A stretch of DNA of 64,000 nucleotides from Paenibacillus dendritiformis (GCF_945605565.1 NZ_OX216966.1:3774001-3838000), one strand, 5' to 3'. Positions 1 through 8,861 are shown, counted from the first letter of the stretch. A program made the numbers and translations. Notes: generated from the sequence alone by a model not told the origin.

Positions 1-111
1 AATCACAATAGACTTATTCTAGCGAACGACACCTACATAGTCAACATAGAAGTTTATAATGTATCTTATAAGTGAACCCGGATGTCACAGAGACGTCCGG
101 GCGCTCTCGAA

Positions 112-141
112 TTGACAAATCCAATGAGTGTGTTCCATAAT
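112..141 (+). promoter_or_regulatory. SigA-type promoter for the FMN reductase gene
   Basis: TTGACA (112-117) and CATAAT (136-141) are separated by 18 bp, about 90 bp before the reductase start. Just upstream, 77-86 and 92-101 form a GC-rich hairpin (CCCGGATGTC / GACGTCCGGG) that may end a gene left of the window, although no T-run follows it. Positions 1-76 hold nothing else I can support. Confidence 0.5.
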
Positions 142-229
142 TATTATACATTAATGTTGCAAAAGTATCAAAACCATGATATGGATGTCGAACCACTTCA
201 CGGTCGGCAGAAGAGAGGGAGTGTCGGGA

Positions 230-766
230 ATGAAATTACTCGGTATATCAGGAACGATCGTTGGTTCCAAGACAGGAATCGCGGTGCAAAGCGTGCTGGA
301 TGCGGCGAAGCAATTCTATCCCGAGATCGAGACCGAATATCTCGATATGAAGGATTATCAGGTCCAGTTCTGCGACGGGAGAGATCCGTCGGCTTATACG
401 GGGGATACGAAGACCGTCATCGATATCGTGTCTTCCGCGGATTGTTATATTATCGGGACGCCGATTTTCCAGTCTTCGATCACGGGCGTGCTGAAAAATC
501 TGTTCGACTTGGTTCCGACCGCGGCCTTGTACAATAAAGTGATGGGATTTGTCGCAACGGGCGGCACGTACCAGCATTACCTCGTCGTCGAGAATCAGCT
601 GAAGCCGATCGCCGGTTATTTGCGGGCGTTCGTCGCGCCAAGCTACGTCTATTTGCATGACGATCATTTCAACGCGGAGCGGCAGATCGCCGATCCGGAT
701 GTTCGCGACAGGCTGGAGAGACTTGCCCGTGAAGTCGTATTCATGAATCAGAAGCTGAAAGGCTGA
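230..766 (+). CDS. NAD(P)H-dependent FMN reductase family protein
   Basis: A flavodoxin-fold NAD(P)H:FMN reductase of the SsuE/azoreductase type, expected to be cytosolic and to supply reduced flavin. The N-terminus MKLLGISGTIVGSKTG matches the phosphate-binding loop of the family, and YIIGTPIFQSSITGVLKNLFD followed by ATGGTYQHY is the usual second FMN-contact region. The protein is 178 residues, the normal family size. I chose ATG 230 because an AGGGAG Shine-Dalgarno ends about 9 bp upstream; GTG 221 in the same frame is too close to it. A promoter lies at 112-141. SsuE relatives often serve sulfonate or siderophore pathways, but only remnants of an iron locus lie next to it, so the physiological partner is unknown. 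Confidence 0.85.
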   Translation: MKLLGISGTIVGSKTGIAVQSVLDAAKQFYPEIETEYLDMKDYQVQFCDGRDPSAYTGDTKTVIDIVSSADCYIIGTPIFQSSITGVLKNLFDLVPTAALYNKVMGFVATGGTYQHYLVVENQLKPIAGYLRAFVAPSYVYLHDDHFNAERQIADPDVRDRLERLAREVVFMNQKLKG

Positions 767-838
767 GCTCCGCTGAATCAAGCATTCATTGCGTAATGCC
801 GCTCCTAGAATCTGAGGCGGTCCTGTGCTGCCGAATCC

Positions 839-1168
839 GTGCACATGCCGGTTCATCCGCCGGTTGGCAGCGGAGCCATTGAGCGGTTGGTGACCCACTC
901 CGGCATGGAAATCGTGTCTGCCGATTACCGCCTGGCCGAGAACCATGCCATCCATTTCTCTTCGGAAGGAGCGATGGTCGACCAATACGGCACGATTGCG
1001 TACGGTTATTTGCGGGACAATCGCTGGAGCATGCGATGAAGCTGCTCCTTGGAGGAAGGTGAACGTGACCGAGGCGGCGGCCGGGTCGGGTAGGCCAATC
1101 TTAGTCACTTTGCCGAAGTATTCCGCAAGAATAATGGCATCAATCCTTCCGGGTTGCTGCGCCGATGA
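839..1168 (+). pseudogene. Remnant of an AraC-family regulator (PchR-like)
   Basis: Fragments of one AraC protein can be read only by changing frame. 839-1020 gives an N-terminal piece (IERLVTHSGMEIVSADYRL, then SSEGAMV) fused directly to the start of the DNA-binding domain (YGYLRDNR). After a frame change at about 1021 comes LEHAMKLLLGGR, then VTEAAAG, then after another shift and an in-frame TAG at 1091, ANLSHFAEVFRKNNGINPSG to a stop at 1168. This is the typical second helix-turn-helix and C-terminus of siderophore-type AraC regulators. Roughly the middle half of the gene is missing. The remnant is probably related to the siderophore-binding remnant at 2100-2552. It cannot make a functional protein. 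Confidence 0.75.
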
Positions 1169-1227
1169 TAGGATAACATGACCGTTCCGTTGGCGGCAGG
1201 AACATATGGTACCGTTATCGGATAAGA

Positions 1228-1258
1228 CGTCAAGACGATTAGGTCTTGGCGTTTTTTT
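1228..1258 (+). terminator. Intrinsic terminator
   Basis: CGTCAAGAC (1228-1236) pairs with GTCTTGGCG (1243-1251, one G-T pair) and is followed by a run of seven T. It lies 60 bp after the end of the AraC remnant and probably served that gene. Confidence 0.8.
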
Positions 1259-1375
1259 CTCAGCATACGAAAGCAGGCGCTGCAAAAATTGGCCCACTGC
1301 GCCAATTCGCTAAAGCCTGCGATTCTCAGGCTGTTGAGAAAGAAGTTTTGAGTAGGGAATGGATATTTCTACCGG

Positions 1376-1675
1376 CCTGAAAACTGCACCATTTCCCTAG
1401 ACACGTCTATCCGGTAGACGAAATCCGCAAAACTACACGATTTCTCCAGACACTCTATTCGGTAAGCGAAATCCTGCATAAATACAGCAATTCGATATGG
1501 ACGACTTTTCCAGAAAGGGAATCCTGCAAAACTGCAGGAATTTCACCCGTGTCGCTTCGACTTGAAGCAAAAGGGCCATAAATGATGTAGATTTGCAGCA
1601 ATTCCTCGGGATGTGGACTTATTGAGCCGAAATTCCTGTAAAATAGCAGCAATTCCCTCCACACGTTCAAGCCCC
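1376..1675. repeat. Degenerate array of about six 45-65 bp units built on a CCTGCAAAACTGCAGGAATTT-like core
   Basis: Similar blocks start near 1378, 1421, 1468, 1520, 1585 (partly inverted) and 1630. Each carries a version of GAAATCCTGCAAAACTACA followed by GCAATTTC and a CCAGACAC-like tail. The units are diverged, with several substitutions each. The same core recurs as a clean inverted repeat at 34102-34178. Between 1676 and 1745 there is a further short direct repeat (GAGGCGATGAT.CCTCC and variants). I see no convincing gene from 1259 to 2099; the minus-strand open frame at 1455-1814 runs through the repeats and has no ribosome binding site. Confidence 0.55.
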
Positions 1676-2099
1676 GAGAGGCAACGATGCCTCCTGAAGG
1701 CAACGAGGCGATGATACCTCCTTGAGGCGATGATGCCCCCAGGATCCGACGCGGTCTCTTGGATCCCGTAAAATCAGGCCGTTGAGAAGTCTGTGGGAGT
1801 TTTATCCACTTCATTTTTATATGGCGGATCTCGTCTCTCCGTAGAAAAAATCGACTTAAAACGTTTTGAGTGCCAAGTTTTGATTAAGTAAATGGACATC
1901 TCCACCCCTTCGTAAAAAACAGGGGTTTTCCAACAGCCTGCGATTCTGCAGTAATTTTCCGCCGTAGCAGGGTGATCTCATGATATTGCTGCACAGGAAT
2001 TCACCTTATATTTTCTTTAAAAATCAACTTTAGTGCGAAATTGATGTATATTTGTAAGAATCCCTGCCGCGACATCGTCCCGACTCTAGGGAACTGCAG

Positions 2100-2552
2100 T
2101 TGTGCAGCTTTGTTCTCGTTCGTGCAAAAATCTATGGGCAATCCGATGGAGAGCGGTTCGCATTCGTGGCGGAAATATTCGGCAAGCAGCAAGAGATGGA
2201 CGCATGGCTGAAGGAGTATGACAAGCGTGCGGCGGACATGAAATTCAATGATATCAAGCTGCCGCAAGCGCCGGGAACGCCCGCTCCCGATGGCTGGGGA
2301 GGCAAGGTGACGAGTCTGGAAGGGGTGTCTACGCTGAATCCGGACTATCTGATCCTGATGAGCGAGAGCGAGAGCGAGAGCAATGTGCTCGAAGGCAGCA
2401 GCATATGGGAGGGGGGCCGCGGTGAAGAGCGGTCGAATCTACCGGATGACAATGAGGCCTTCACCGCATGGGGCAAGCTGTCCGTGATGGAGCAGCTAGC
2501 ACATGAAATTTTGCAGAAAATCAACGTGAGCAAGGGACTTGACTTTTTTTGA
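2100..2552 (+). pseudogene. Remnant of an iron-siderophore ABC transporter substrate-binding protein
   Basis: The open frame resembles the C-terminal half of FepB/FhuD-type binding lipoproteins: FVAEIFGKQQEMDAWLKEYD (the inter-lobe helix region), then VTSLEGVSTLNPDYLILMS, then a block ending EAFTAWGKLSVMEQLAHEIL, the usual C-terminal helix. The N-terminal lobe and signal peptide are missing. Segments between the conserved blocks are shortened and contain a low-complexity SESESESE run (about 2361-2380). The thrS promoter begins inside its last codons. With the AraC remnant at 839-1168 this suggests a lost siderophore-uptake locus. It lacks an export signal and is very unlikely to be functional. 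Confidence 0.65.
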
Positions 2553-2568
2553 AATGCGCGTGTAATAT
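2539..2568 (+). promoter_or_regulatory. Promoter of the thrS T-box transcript
   Basis: TTGACT (2539-2544) and TAATAT (2563-2568) are 18 bp apart, directly before the T-box leader. The -35 box overlaps the end of the binding-protein remnant. Confidence 0.7.
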
Positions 2569-2575
2569 AAAATTC

Positions 2576-2890
2576 ATATTCATCAGGCGATGACCAAAGA
2601 CATGATTCCCTGCACGGGCTGTCCAGAGAGAGAAGCGCAAGCTGCAAGCTTCTTCGGCTACGGTGGTGGAATTACCCCTTTGCAGCCGTGGCGTTGAACC
2701 CGTCGAGCGAATGATGTGCGGCGGCAGTAAGCGGCACCGTCTCATCCTCGTTACCGGATGTCCAATGAAGGATCTTGCATCTGCATGGCTAGTGAATCGA
2801 AGCTGCCAGAGGCCTTGCAAGGTCGAAGTAGGGTGGAACCACGAGCAGAACGCACTCGTCCCTGTCAGGGAGAGCTGCGTTTTTTTGCGT
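2576..2890 (+). promoter_or_regulatory. T-box riboswitch (threonyl) controlling thrS
   Basis: The conserved T-box sequence AGGGTGGAACCACGAGC lies at 2830-2846. It is followed by a strong terminator hairpin (about 2849-2880) and a T-run (2880-2886); the T-box can pair upstream to form the competing antiterminator. Stem I begins shortly after 2576 and includes an AGAGAG element near 2625. ACC at 2674-2676 in the expected specifier region fits tRNA-Thr, in keeping with the gene downstream. Uncharged tRNA-Thr should stabilise the antiterminator and allow read-through into thrS. The specifier assignment is by eye and less certain than the T-box itself. Confidence 0.92.
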
Positions 2891-2944
2891 TCCCGCGTGC
2901 GTTCGCCAGTGTTGGACCCATAATGAGGAAAGGGAGGCTGAAGC

Positions 2945-4858
2945 ATGGAGATCAAGGTTACATTTCCAGACAATTCGAACAGGGGGTATACGCAAGGCAC
3001 GACCATCGCGGACGTAGCGGCTTCGATCAGCACCAGCTTGAAGAAGCAGGCCATTGCCGGCAAAATCGATGGCGTGCTCGTGGATCTGAACCGGACGATC
3101 GAGCATGACAGCCTTGTCGAAATCGTAACGCAGGACAGCCTGGAAGGTCTGGGCATTCTACGTCACAGTACGGCGCATACCATGGCGCAAGCCATTCAGC
3201 GGATATATGGAGCCGATCAAGTCAAGCTTGGGATCGGTCCGGTCATTGAGGATGGTTTCTATTACGACATCGATATCGAGCGGCCGCTGTCCACAGAGGA
3301 TCTGGCCGCCATTGAGCACGAAATGTCGCGCATCATTCAGCAGAATCTGCCGGTAGAGCGGCAAGTGGTCAGCCGCGAGGAAGCGCTGCGGCTATTTGAA
3401 CAGCGGGAAGAGCCGTTGAAGCTGGAGTTGATTCATGATTTGCCTGCGGACGCGGTCATCAGCATTTATAAGCAGGGCGAATTTGTTGATTTATGCCGTG
3501 GTCCGCATCTGCCGTCTACCGGACGGATCAAGGCGTTCAAGCTGCAGAAGGTATCCGGGGCCTACTGGCGGGGAGACGCCAACAACAAAATGCTGCAGCG
3601 CATTTACGGCACGGCGTTCGTGAAGCAGGAGCAGCTTGACGAGCATTTGCACCGGCTGGAAGAAGCGAAGAAGCGCGACCATCGCAAGCTGGGCACGGAG
3701 CTGGGCTTGTTCATGTTCTCCGAGGAAGCGCCGGGCATGCCGTTCTATTTGCCGAACGGGATGACGATCCGCACGGAGCTGGAGAACTTCTCGCGCGAGT
3801 TGCAGCGGCAGCGCGGATACGAGGAAGTGCGCACGCCGTTCATGATGAACAACCGGCTGTGGGAGCAGTCGGGGCATTGGGATCATTACAAGGACAATAT
3901 GTACTTCACGAAGGTCGACGAGACGACATTTGCGCTGAAGCCGATGAACTGCCCGGGACATATGCTGATTTACAAAAATGGCCTGCACTCCTACCGCGAG
4001 CTGCCGATCCGGCTTGGCGAGTTCGGTCAAGTGCATCGCCACGAGATGTCGGGCGCTTTGAACGGCATGCTTCGCGTCCGCACGTTCTGCCAGGATGACG
4101 CGCATATTTTCGTCCGCCCGGATCAGATCGAGGACGAGATCAACGAAGTCATGTCCTTGATTGACGAAATCTACAACGTATTCGGCTTCGAGTACAAGAT
4201 CGAATTGTCCACCCGGCCGGAGGATTCCATGGGATCGGAGGAACTGTGGAACGAGGCGGAGCGGGCGCTGAAGCAGGTGCTCGACCGCCGCGGCGTCGAT
4301 TATCGGATCAACGAGGGGGACGGCGCCTTCTACGGGCCGAAAATCGACTTCCACATCCTCGACGCCCTGAAGCGGAGCTGGCAGTGCGGAACGATTCAAC
4401 TGGACTTCCAGATGCCGGAGAAATTCGACCTCGCCTATATCGGCGAGGACAGCCAGAAGCATCGACCGGTCGTTATCCATCGCGCGATGTACGGCTCCAT
4501 CGACCGGTTCATCGGGATTTTGACGGAACATTATGCCGGCGCGTTCCCGCTGTGGCTGGCGCCCGTTCAAGTGAAGGTGCTGCCTGTATCCGAGATGTTC
4601 ATCGATTATGCGCTTCAAGTGAAGCAGGCGCTGGCAGCACGCGGCATCCGCGCCGAAGCCGACGGCCGCAATGAACGGCTCGGCTTCAAAATACGCGAAG
4701 CCCAACGCGGCAAAATTCCATACATGCTCGTCGTCGGGGAGCAGGAGCAGCGGGATGGAAGCGTGTCTGTGCGCAAGCGGGGCGAGGGCGATCTCGGATC
4801 GCAATCCGTTCACGAGCTGGCGGAGCTTATCGAGACAGAAATCCGGAATAGACAGTAA
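2945..4858 (+). CDS. thrS: Threonine--tRNA ligase
   Basis: Charges tRNA-Thr in the cytosol. The 637-residue protein has the standard domain order: N-terminal TGS domain (about 1-62), editing domain (HSTAHTMAQAIQRIYG near 75, and CRGPHLPSTGRI), the class II catalytic core (MNCPGHM with the zinc cysteine; GEFGQVHRHEMSGALNGMLR, motif 2; FCQDDAHIF) and a C-terminal anticodon-binding domain starting near LAPVQVKVLPVS. The start has AGGGAGG about 9 bp upstream. It lies 55 bp after the T-box terminator, so expression should respond to threonyl-tRNA charging. A GNAT gene follows after 17 bp and is probably co-transcribed. Confidence 0.98.
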   Translation: MEIKVTFPDNSNRGYTQGTTIADVAASISTSLKKQAIAGKIDGVLVDLNRTIEHDSLVEIVTQDSLEGLGILRHSTAHTMAQAIQRIYGADQVKLGIGPVIEDGFYYDIDIERPLSTEDLAAIEHEMSRIIQQNLPVERQVVSREEALRLFEQREEPLKLELIHDLPADAVISIYKQGEFVDLCRGPHLPSTGRIKAFKLQKVSGAYWRGDANNKMLQRIYGTAFVKQEQLDEHLHRLEEAKKRDHRKLGTELGLFMFSEEAPGMPFYLPNGMTIRTELENFSRELQRQRGYEEVRTPFMMNNRLWEQSGHWDHYKDNMYFTKVDETTFALKPMNCPGHMLIYKNGLHSYRELPIRLGEFGQVHRHEMSGALNGMLRVRTFCQDDAHIFVRPDQIEDEINEVMSLIDEIYNVFGFEYKIELSTRPEDSMGSEELWNEAERALKQVLDRRGVDYRINEGDGAFYGPKIDFHILDALKRSWQCGTIQLDFQMPEKFDLAYIGEDSQKHRPVVIHRAMYGSIDRFIGILTEHYAGAFPLWLAPVQVKVLPVSEMFIDYALQVKQALAARGIRAEADGRNERLGFKIREAQRGKIPYMLVVGEQEQRDGSVSVRKRGEGDLGSQSVHELAELIETEIRNRQ

Positions 4859-4875
4859 AGGGAGTTGAGTGGGCA

Positions 4876-5793
4876 ATGAACCAGGATGGCGTACATGCGT
4901 TCAAGCGGCTCGATACACAGCAGCTTGCCGCCATTCGTCAATTGGCTGACCTATGCAATGAGTATGACCGCATCATTCTCAAGCTCAACTGGGAGATGCT
5001 GCAGCACCGGAAGGACGATGCTATCATTGCTTTTCTGTCTTACGCAGGCGGGCAAGTTGTCGGATTTCTTGGCCTGTATCAATTCCAATCGTCAGAAGCG
5101 GAAGCGAGCGGCATGGTGCATCCGCAGTATCGCCGCAAAGGCATTTTCGGCAAGCTGGTTCGCGCCGCTCAGGAAGAATGCGTCCGCCGGAATATGGGGA
5201 AGCTTATCTTCATTTGCGAGCGGAACTCGGCCTCGGGGCGCGCTTATGCCAAGAGTGCAGGAGCGAGATACAGCTTCTCGGAATACTGGATGCAGCTGGG
5301 CGGGTGGACTGAAGCGGCGCACAGCGGCACACTGGACGCGGGGATAGCGCTCCGCGAGGCGCAAGCAAGCGACATCGAGATTCTTACGCGTCTGAGCGCG
5401 GATGGCTTCGGCATGGATGAAGCAGACGCGCGGGACTATGTGCAGGCTTCCTTCCAAACGCGGAGCGACACAGCCTATATCGCAGAGCTGCGGCAAGAGA
5501 ACGGAGAAGCGCTGCCCATCGGTAAAATCCATGTCATGCTCGAAGAAGGCGAGGCGTTCATTTCTGGATTTTGCATCTCGTCGCAGCATCGGAAGCAAGG
5601 ATACGGAAGACGGGTTCTCCAGCATATGCTCCATCTCATTAGGGAGCAGCATGAAGCGGCGGGCGCAGCTCTCGAAGTGGCGGTGGAGAATGAGAACGCG
5701 CTTGGGTTGTACACATCCTGCGGCTTCCGAATCCGCAATGCGAACGACTATTATGACTTGGATCTGCCAGCGGGGAAGCCGCGGACTGAATAG
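4876..5793 (+). CDS. GNAT family N-acetyltransferase (two GNAT domains)
   Basis: A 305-residue protein with two GCN5-type acetyltransferase domains. The first (about 15-150) has SGMVHPQYRRKGIFGKLV, the acetyl-CoA pyrophosphate loop in its R-x-x-G-x-G/A form. The second (about 160-300) has GFCISSQHRKQGYGRRVLQ, the same motif, followed by EVAVENENALGLYTSCGF. Tandem GNAT proteins such as MshD acetylate small amines, but the substrate here cannot be told. The start ATG has GGGAGTTG about 8 bp upstream. It probably shares the thrS transcript (17-bp gap), so it may be induced with thrS by threonine limitation. Confidence 0.85.
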   Translation: MNQDGVHAFKRLDTQQLAAIRQLADLCNEYDRIILKLNWEMLQHRKDDAIIAFLSYAGGQVVGFLGLYQFQSSEAEASGMVHPQYRRKGIFGKLVRAAQEECVRRNMGKLIFICERNSASGRAYAKSAGARYSFSEYWMQLGGWTEAAHSGTLDAGIALREAQASDIEILTRLSADGFGMDEADARDYVQASFQTRSDTAYIAELRQENGEALPIGKIHVMLEEGEAFISGFCISSQHRKQGYGRRVLQHMLHLIREQHEAAGAALEVAVENENALGLYTSCGFRIRNANDYYDLDLPAGKPRTE

Positions 5794-5884
5794 GAACGGG
5801 ACGCGTTAGGATCGGATATGCTGAAGATCGCTTCCCATATCTCAGAAATTCCGGTACACTAAAAGCAATGGATTCACAATAACC

Positions 5885-5953
5885 GCCGCCGATGCATGCG
5901 TCGGCGGCGATATCAAGAAGATAGCCCCTTGCGCCTTCCGGCGGACGAGGGGC
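5885..5953. terminator. Two hairpins between the GNAT gene and yojF
   Basis: 5885-5908 is an 8-bp perfect stem (GCCGCCGA / TCGGCGGC). 5923-5953 forms a second stem (AGCCCC...GGGGCT with inner GCGCC/GGCGG pairing). Neither has a clear T-run, so they may be weak terminators or mRNA-processing structures. No gene is visible between 5794 and 5977. Confidence 0.35.
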
Positions 5954-5977
5954 TGTTCCATGTCCGGGGGAATGAAC

Positions 5978-6328
5978 ATGCAGTTGATACAGCCAGAGAA
6001 GGTGCAGCATGCGCTGCAATTATGGCGGGAGAAGCCACTATATCTCCATCTCGAGATGACGACCGGGGCCTATGCGTCCCATCGCGACAAGACGAAGCAT
6101 ACCGCTTCCGCCTTCATCACCAATACCGTCATCCGTTATTCCGACGGCTCGATCGCCGGGAAGGGACCGTACCGGGTCGGACTGAAGACGCCGGACGGCT
6201 GGGTGTATGCGGAAGGCTTGACTCATTGGGACGAGCAGGCGCATGCGCACGCCAGACTGATTATGGCGGGCCATGATCAGGAAGGCAGACTGATTGTCAG
6301 TCTCCAGCTAAGCGAAGAACCATTTTGA
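5978..6328 (+). CDS. yojF: YojF family protein (DUF1806)
   Basis: A 116-residue cytosolic protein matching YojF of Bacillus: MQLIQPEKVQHALQLWREKP at the N-terminus, TTGAYASHRD and KGPYRVGLKTPDGWVYAEGL in the middle. In Bacillus subtilis yojF is followed by the bacillithiol deacetylase gene bshB2, as it is here after 27 bp, which supports both calls. The role of YojF is not well defined; it is assumed to act with BshB2. I placed the start at ATG 5978 because GGGGGA ends 6 bp upstream; ATG 5960 would put that motif inside the gene. Confidence 0.85.
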   Translation: MQLIQPEKVQHALQLWREKPLYLHLEMTTGAYASHRDKTKHTASAFITNTVIRYSDGSIAGKGPYRVGLKTPDGWVYAEGLTHWDEQAHAHARLIMAGHDQEGRLIVSLQLSEEPF

Positions 6329-6355
6329 GATGACGAAGAGGAGAGCAGACATCTT

Positions 6356-6940
6356 ATGAAGAGACAGCGTCATATTGCCGTCATCCTGCCGCATCCGGAT
6401 GACGAAGGGATCATCGCCGGCACATTGGCCGCACATATTCATGAAGGAACGCAGATCACGTACGTCTGCCTGACATTGGGGGAGATGGGACGGAATATGG
6501 GCAATCCTCCGTTCGCGAACCGGGCTACCCTGCCGCTTATCCGCAAGGGAGAGTTGGAGGAGGCGTGCCGCCGCATCGGCATTCGCGACCTGCGGATGTG
6601 GGGATACCATGACAAAACGATAGAATTCGAAGACGAAGAGAAGCTCGCGGACCGAATCGAAGCCTTGTTGGCGGAATTGGCCCCCGAATGCGTCTATACC
6701 TTCTATCCCGGATATAGCGTTCATCCGGACCACGACGCAACCGGGGCCGCCGTCGTCCGGGCAGTCGGGCGGATGCCGGCGGCCAAGCGTCCCCGCGTCC
6801 TGTGCATCGCGATTGCAACCGGCCGCGAGAAGCTGCTTGGCCCGGCGGATGAGGTTCACGATGTCAGCGATTATGTCGAGCAGAAGATCCATGCGATTCA
6901 TGCGCATAAGAGCCAGGTCCGGCACCTGCTTGGCGGCTGA
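6356..6940 (+). CDS. bshB2: Bacillithiol biosynthesis deacetylase BshB2, with an in-frame stop near the C-terminus
   Basis: A LmbE/PIG-L-type zinc deacetylase that removes acetyl from GlcNAc-malate on the way to bacillithiol. Zinc ligands and catalytic Asp are visible in PHPDDEG (residues 12-18) and HPDHDATG (about 122-129). The frame stops with TGA at 6938-6940 after 194 residues. The same frame continues without interruption to TAG at 7037-7039 and encodes TLDDPAFRARYSRERFWTYR, which looks like the normal BshB2 C-terminus. The full frame (6356-7039, 227 residues) is close to the usual 220. So this is a nonsense mutation, a sequencing error, or less likely a read-through site. The catalytic core is intact. 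Confidence 0.85.
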   Translation: MKRQRHIAVILPHPDDEGIIAGTLAAHIHEGTQITYVCLTLGEMGRNMGNPPFANRATLPLIRKGELEEACRRIGIRDLRMWGYHDKTIEFEDEEKLADRIEALLAELAPECVYTFYPGYSVHPDHDATGAAVVRAVGRMPAAKRPRVLCIAIATGREKLLGPADEVHDVSDYVEQKIHAIHAHKSQVRHLLGG

Positions 6941-7121
6941 ACGCTGGATGATCCGGCGTTCCGCGCGCGATACAGCCGGGAACGGTTCTGGACGTATCGC
7001 TTCCCCGAGGAAGGAGAAGGGGGCAGCCCCACAGGCTAGGCGGAGCTTGTCCCGATCTCATATCCAGCCGGAGCGGGGATAGAGGCGGCACTCCGGCAGA
7101 TGCCTAGGAGGGACGGTATGC

Positions 7122-8240
7122 CTATGTGTAGGCGCTGCCGTCCCATTGATAGAACGCGAGCAGTTCTTGATCCAGCTGAACTCCAATCCCTGTTCCTTCT
7201 GGAAGGGTGACGGCTCCGTTCTCCGGCCGCAACGGGACAAGGCGGGTGAACGGATTGTCCATCACGTCCCATTCCACCGGCTCGATCGAATCCGTGTCCA
7301 TTTTGGTCCACGGCTCGATACATGCCTGGGCGAACATGGCGTATAGACGGGACAGCGCCCCGTCATAGGCGTGCGGGGCCGCGCGCATGCCGAATGTGCG
7401 CGCCATGGACACCGTATGCCTGTACTCGTCGATCCCGGCCATATGCAGCGGATCGGGCGTAATGATATCGATCGCCCGGCGCGTCAGCAAGGGCAGGAAG
7501 GCCGTGGCCGAAGCGAGGTTTTCTCCTCCGGCTAGCGGCACGGCGATCCGCTGTCTCAGCAGCGCGTACTCTTCGGCTTGCGCGACAGGAAGCGGCTCCT
7601 CCAGCCACATCAGATTGGACCATGACTGCAGCAGCGGCTGCCATTGAAGCGCCGCCGCGGCGTCATAGCTCTGATTGGCGTCCAGAGCCAATCCGATGCC
7701 GCTCGACAGCAGCTTCTGCACCTCACGCACATGCTGCTGATCCTCCGCGACAGACTTCCCTCCGATTTTTAGTTTGATCTTGTCAAAACCGTCGTTCAAT
7801 GCTTTTTCCACTTGCTGCAGGGAACGCTGCTTCCAGTCGGCTTCTTCGCTATATGATTGGAAGGATGCATACACGGGCACGCGATTCCGATATTTGCCGC
7901 CCCACAGATCGCATACCGACAGCCCGCACGCTTGGGCCATAATTTCGGTGCATGCCATGCTGACGGCTGCAGCCGCGCGCGAATGCCAATTCCGGATCGT
8001 GCGCAGCCAGGTTCCGCGCTCGGCGACGGACTTGCCTATCACAAAAGGAATAATCCGCTCATGGAAGCCGGAGTGCAGCGTCGGCAGCCAGTCGGCGCAT
8101 TCTCCCCAGCCGGTAACGCCGGTGTTGGTTGTCAGCCGGATAATATAACTCGTCCGGTACATTTTAGGGCCATTGGCGTCGCCATATGGCCGGGCAAGAC
8201 GATAGAAGAGCGGAAAAGTCTCGATCTGCTGTATCCGCAA
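7122..8240 (-). CDS. Mandelate racemase / muconate lactonizing enzyme family protein
   Basis: Enolase-superfamily enzyme, 372 residues, a TIM barrel with an N-terminal capping domain. Visible catalytic features are the KIKLKIGG lysine pair (K-x-K) on strand 2, metal ligands in LALDANQSYD, WLEEPLP and GGENLASA, and an Asp/His pair (ITPDPLHMAGI and RAAPHAYDG) typical of the mandelate-racemase subgroup. It should abstract a proton alpha to a carboxylate; whether it is a sugar-acid dehydratase or a racemase cannot be told. The start is TTG 8240 (LRIQQIETF), with AAGGAGGA 8 bp upstream; an upstream ATG at 8321 lacks a ribosome binding site. YmaF and mgtA lie upstream on the same strand. Confidence 0.85.
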   Translation of the reverse strand: MRIQQIETFPLFYRLARPYGDANGPKMYRTSYIIRLTTNTGVTGWGECADWLPTLHSGFHERIIPFVIGKSVAERGTWLRTIRNWHSRAAAAVSMACTEIMAQACGLSVCDLWGGKYRNRVPVYASFQSYSEEADWKQRSLQQVEKALNDGFDKIKLKIGGKSVAEDQQHVREVQKLLSSGIGLALDANQSYDAAAALQWQPLLQSWSNLMWLEEPLPVAQAEEYALLRQRIAVPLAGGENLASATAFLPLLTRRAIDIITPDPLHMAGIDEYRHTVSMARTFGMRAAPHAYDGALSRLYAMFAQACIEPWTKMDTDSIEPVEWDVMDNPFTRLVPLRPENGAVTLPEGTGIGVQLDQELLAFYQWDGSAYT

Positions 8241-8321
8241 GGAATGGCTCCTCCTTAATGTCGTTATGCCGCTTAGTATGTGCCGGGACGGCCATTTTAT
8301 GAAGAAATAGGGAATCGCCAC

Positions 8322-8705
8322 TTAGCGGGAGAGTTCATTCCCCGTTCTGCCTTCATAATGATGGACGTGGGGAGTGCTTCCATTCACCGTCGTGACGCCT
8401 TCGAAGAGATGAATATGACCGCCGCCAGGCAGGGGAATGGCCGGGCCCGTCGTGCCTCTGATAATATGCGAATGTCCGGCATCGAATGAGGTCGCCGCAT
8501 AATATTGATGCGTATGCTGAACTCCGCTCGGAGCCGCTTCCGTCGTTCCGGCGTATTTATGCCGATGACCGACATCTACGGACGTGACGCCGGAAAACTC
8601 ATGCACATGCACAGGTCTCCCATTCCACGAAGTAATATATAACTTGTGGGAGTGCATGTCTCCCTCCTCGCTATGATGCACAAATCCAGTAATCGGAACC
8701 TCCAT
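8322..8705 (-). CDS. ymaF: YmaF family protein, histidine-rich repeats
   Basis: A 127-residue protein of the YmaF family. It has five or six imperfect repeats of about 22 residues, each with an H-x-H motif (DMHSHKL, PVHVHEF, GHRHKY, QHTHQYY, GHSHII, GHIHLF, PHVHHY) next to a G-T/V-T turn. No signal peptide or membrane segment is seen. The regular histidine pairs suggest metal binding, but this is an inference and the family has no settled function. The start at 8705 follows AAGGAGA by about 8 bp; the open frame upstream of it has no support. Confidence 0.85.
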   Translation of the reverse strand: MEVPITGFVHHSEEGDMHSHKLYITSWNGRPVHVHEFSGVTSVDVGHRHKYAGTTEAAPSGVQHTHQYYAATSFDAGHSHIIRGTTGPAIPLPGGGHIHLFEGVTTVNGSTPHVHHYEGRTGNELSR

Positions 8706-8861
8706 GATTGCAATCTCCTTCCCTCGATGATTACCCACATCGTATGATCGGGGCCGTTCGATGTTTACCGCGCAAGGTAAATTTTTAGCAATGAGACAAG
8801 CCCGTTCCTCATCCAAACGGGGACAGGGCATGGCTGGGGATTCCGATACACTCCACATAAA

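Noticed and set aside
248..1297. 349-codon minus-strand frame across the FMN reductase gene and the AraC remnant
   Set aside because: It lies opposite a recognised gene and remnant and shows no domain.
1455..1814. 119-codon minus-strand frame in the left repeat field
   Set aside because: It runs through degenerate repeats and has no ribosome binding site or protein-like composition.
3491..4876. 461-codon minus-strand frame inside thrS
   Set aside because: Shadow of thrS; the translation is rich in His, Arg and Leu with no family resemblance.
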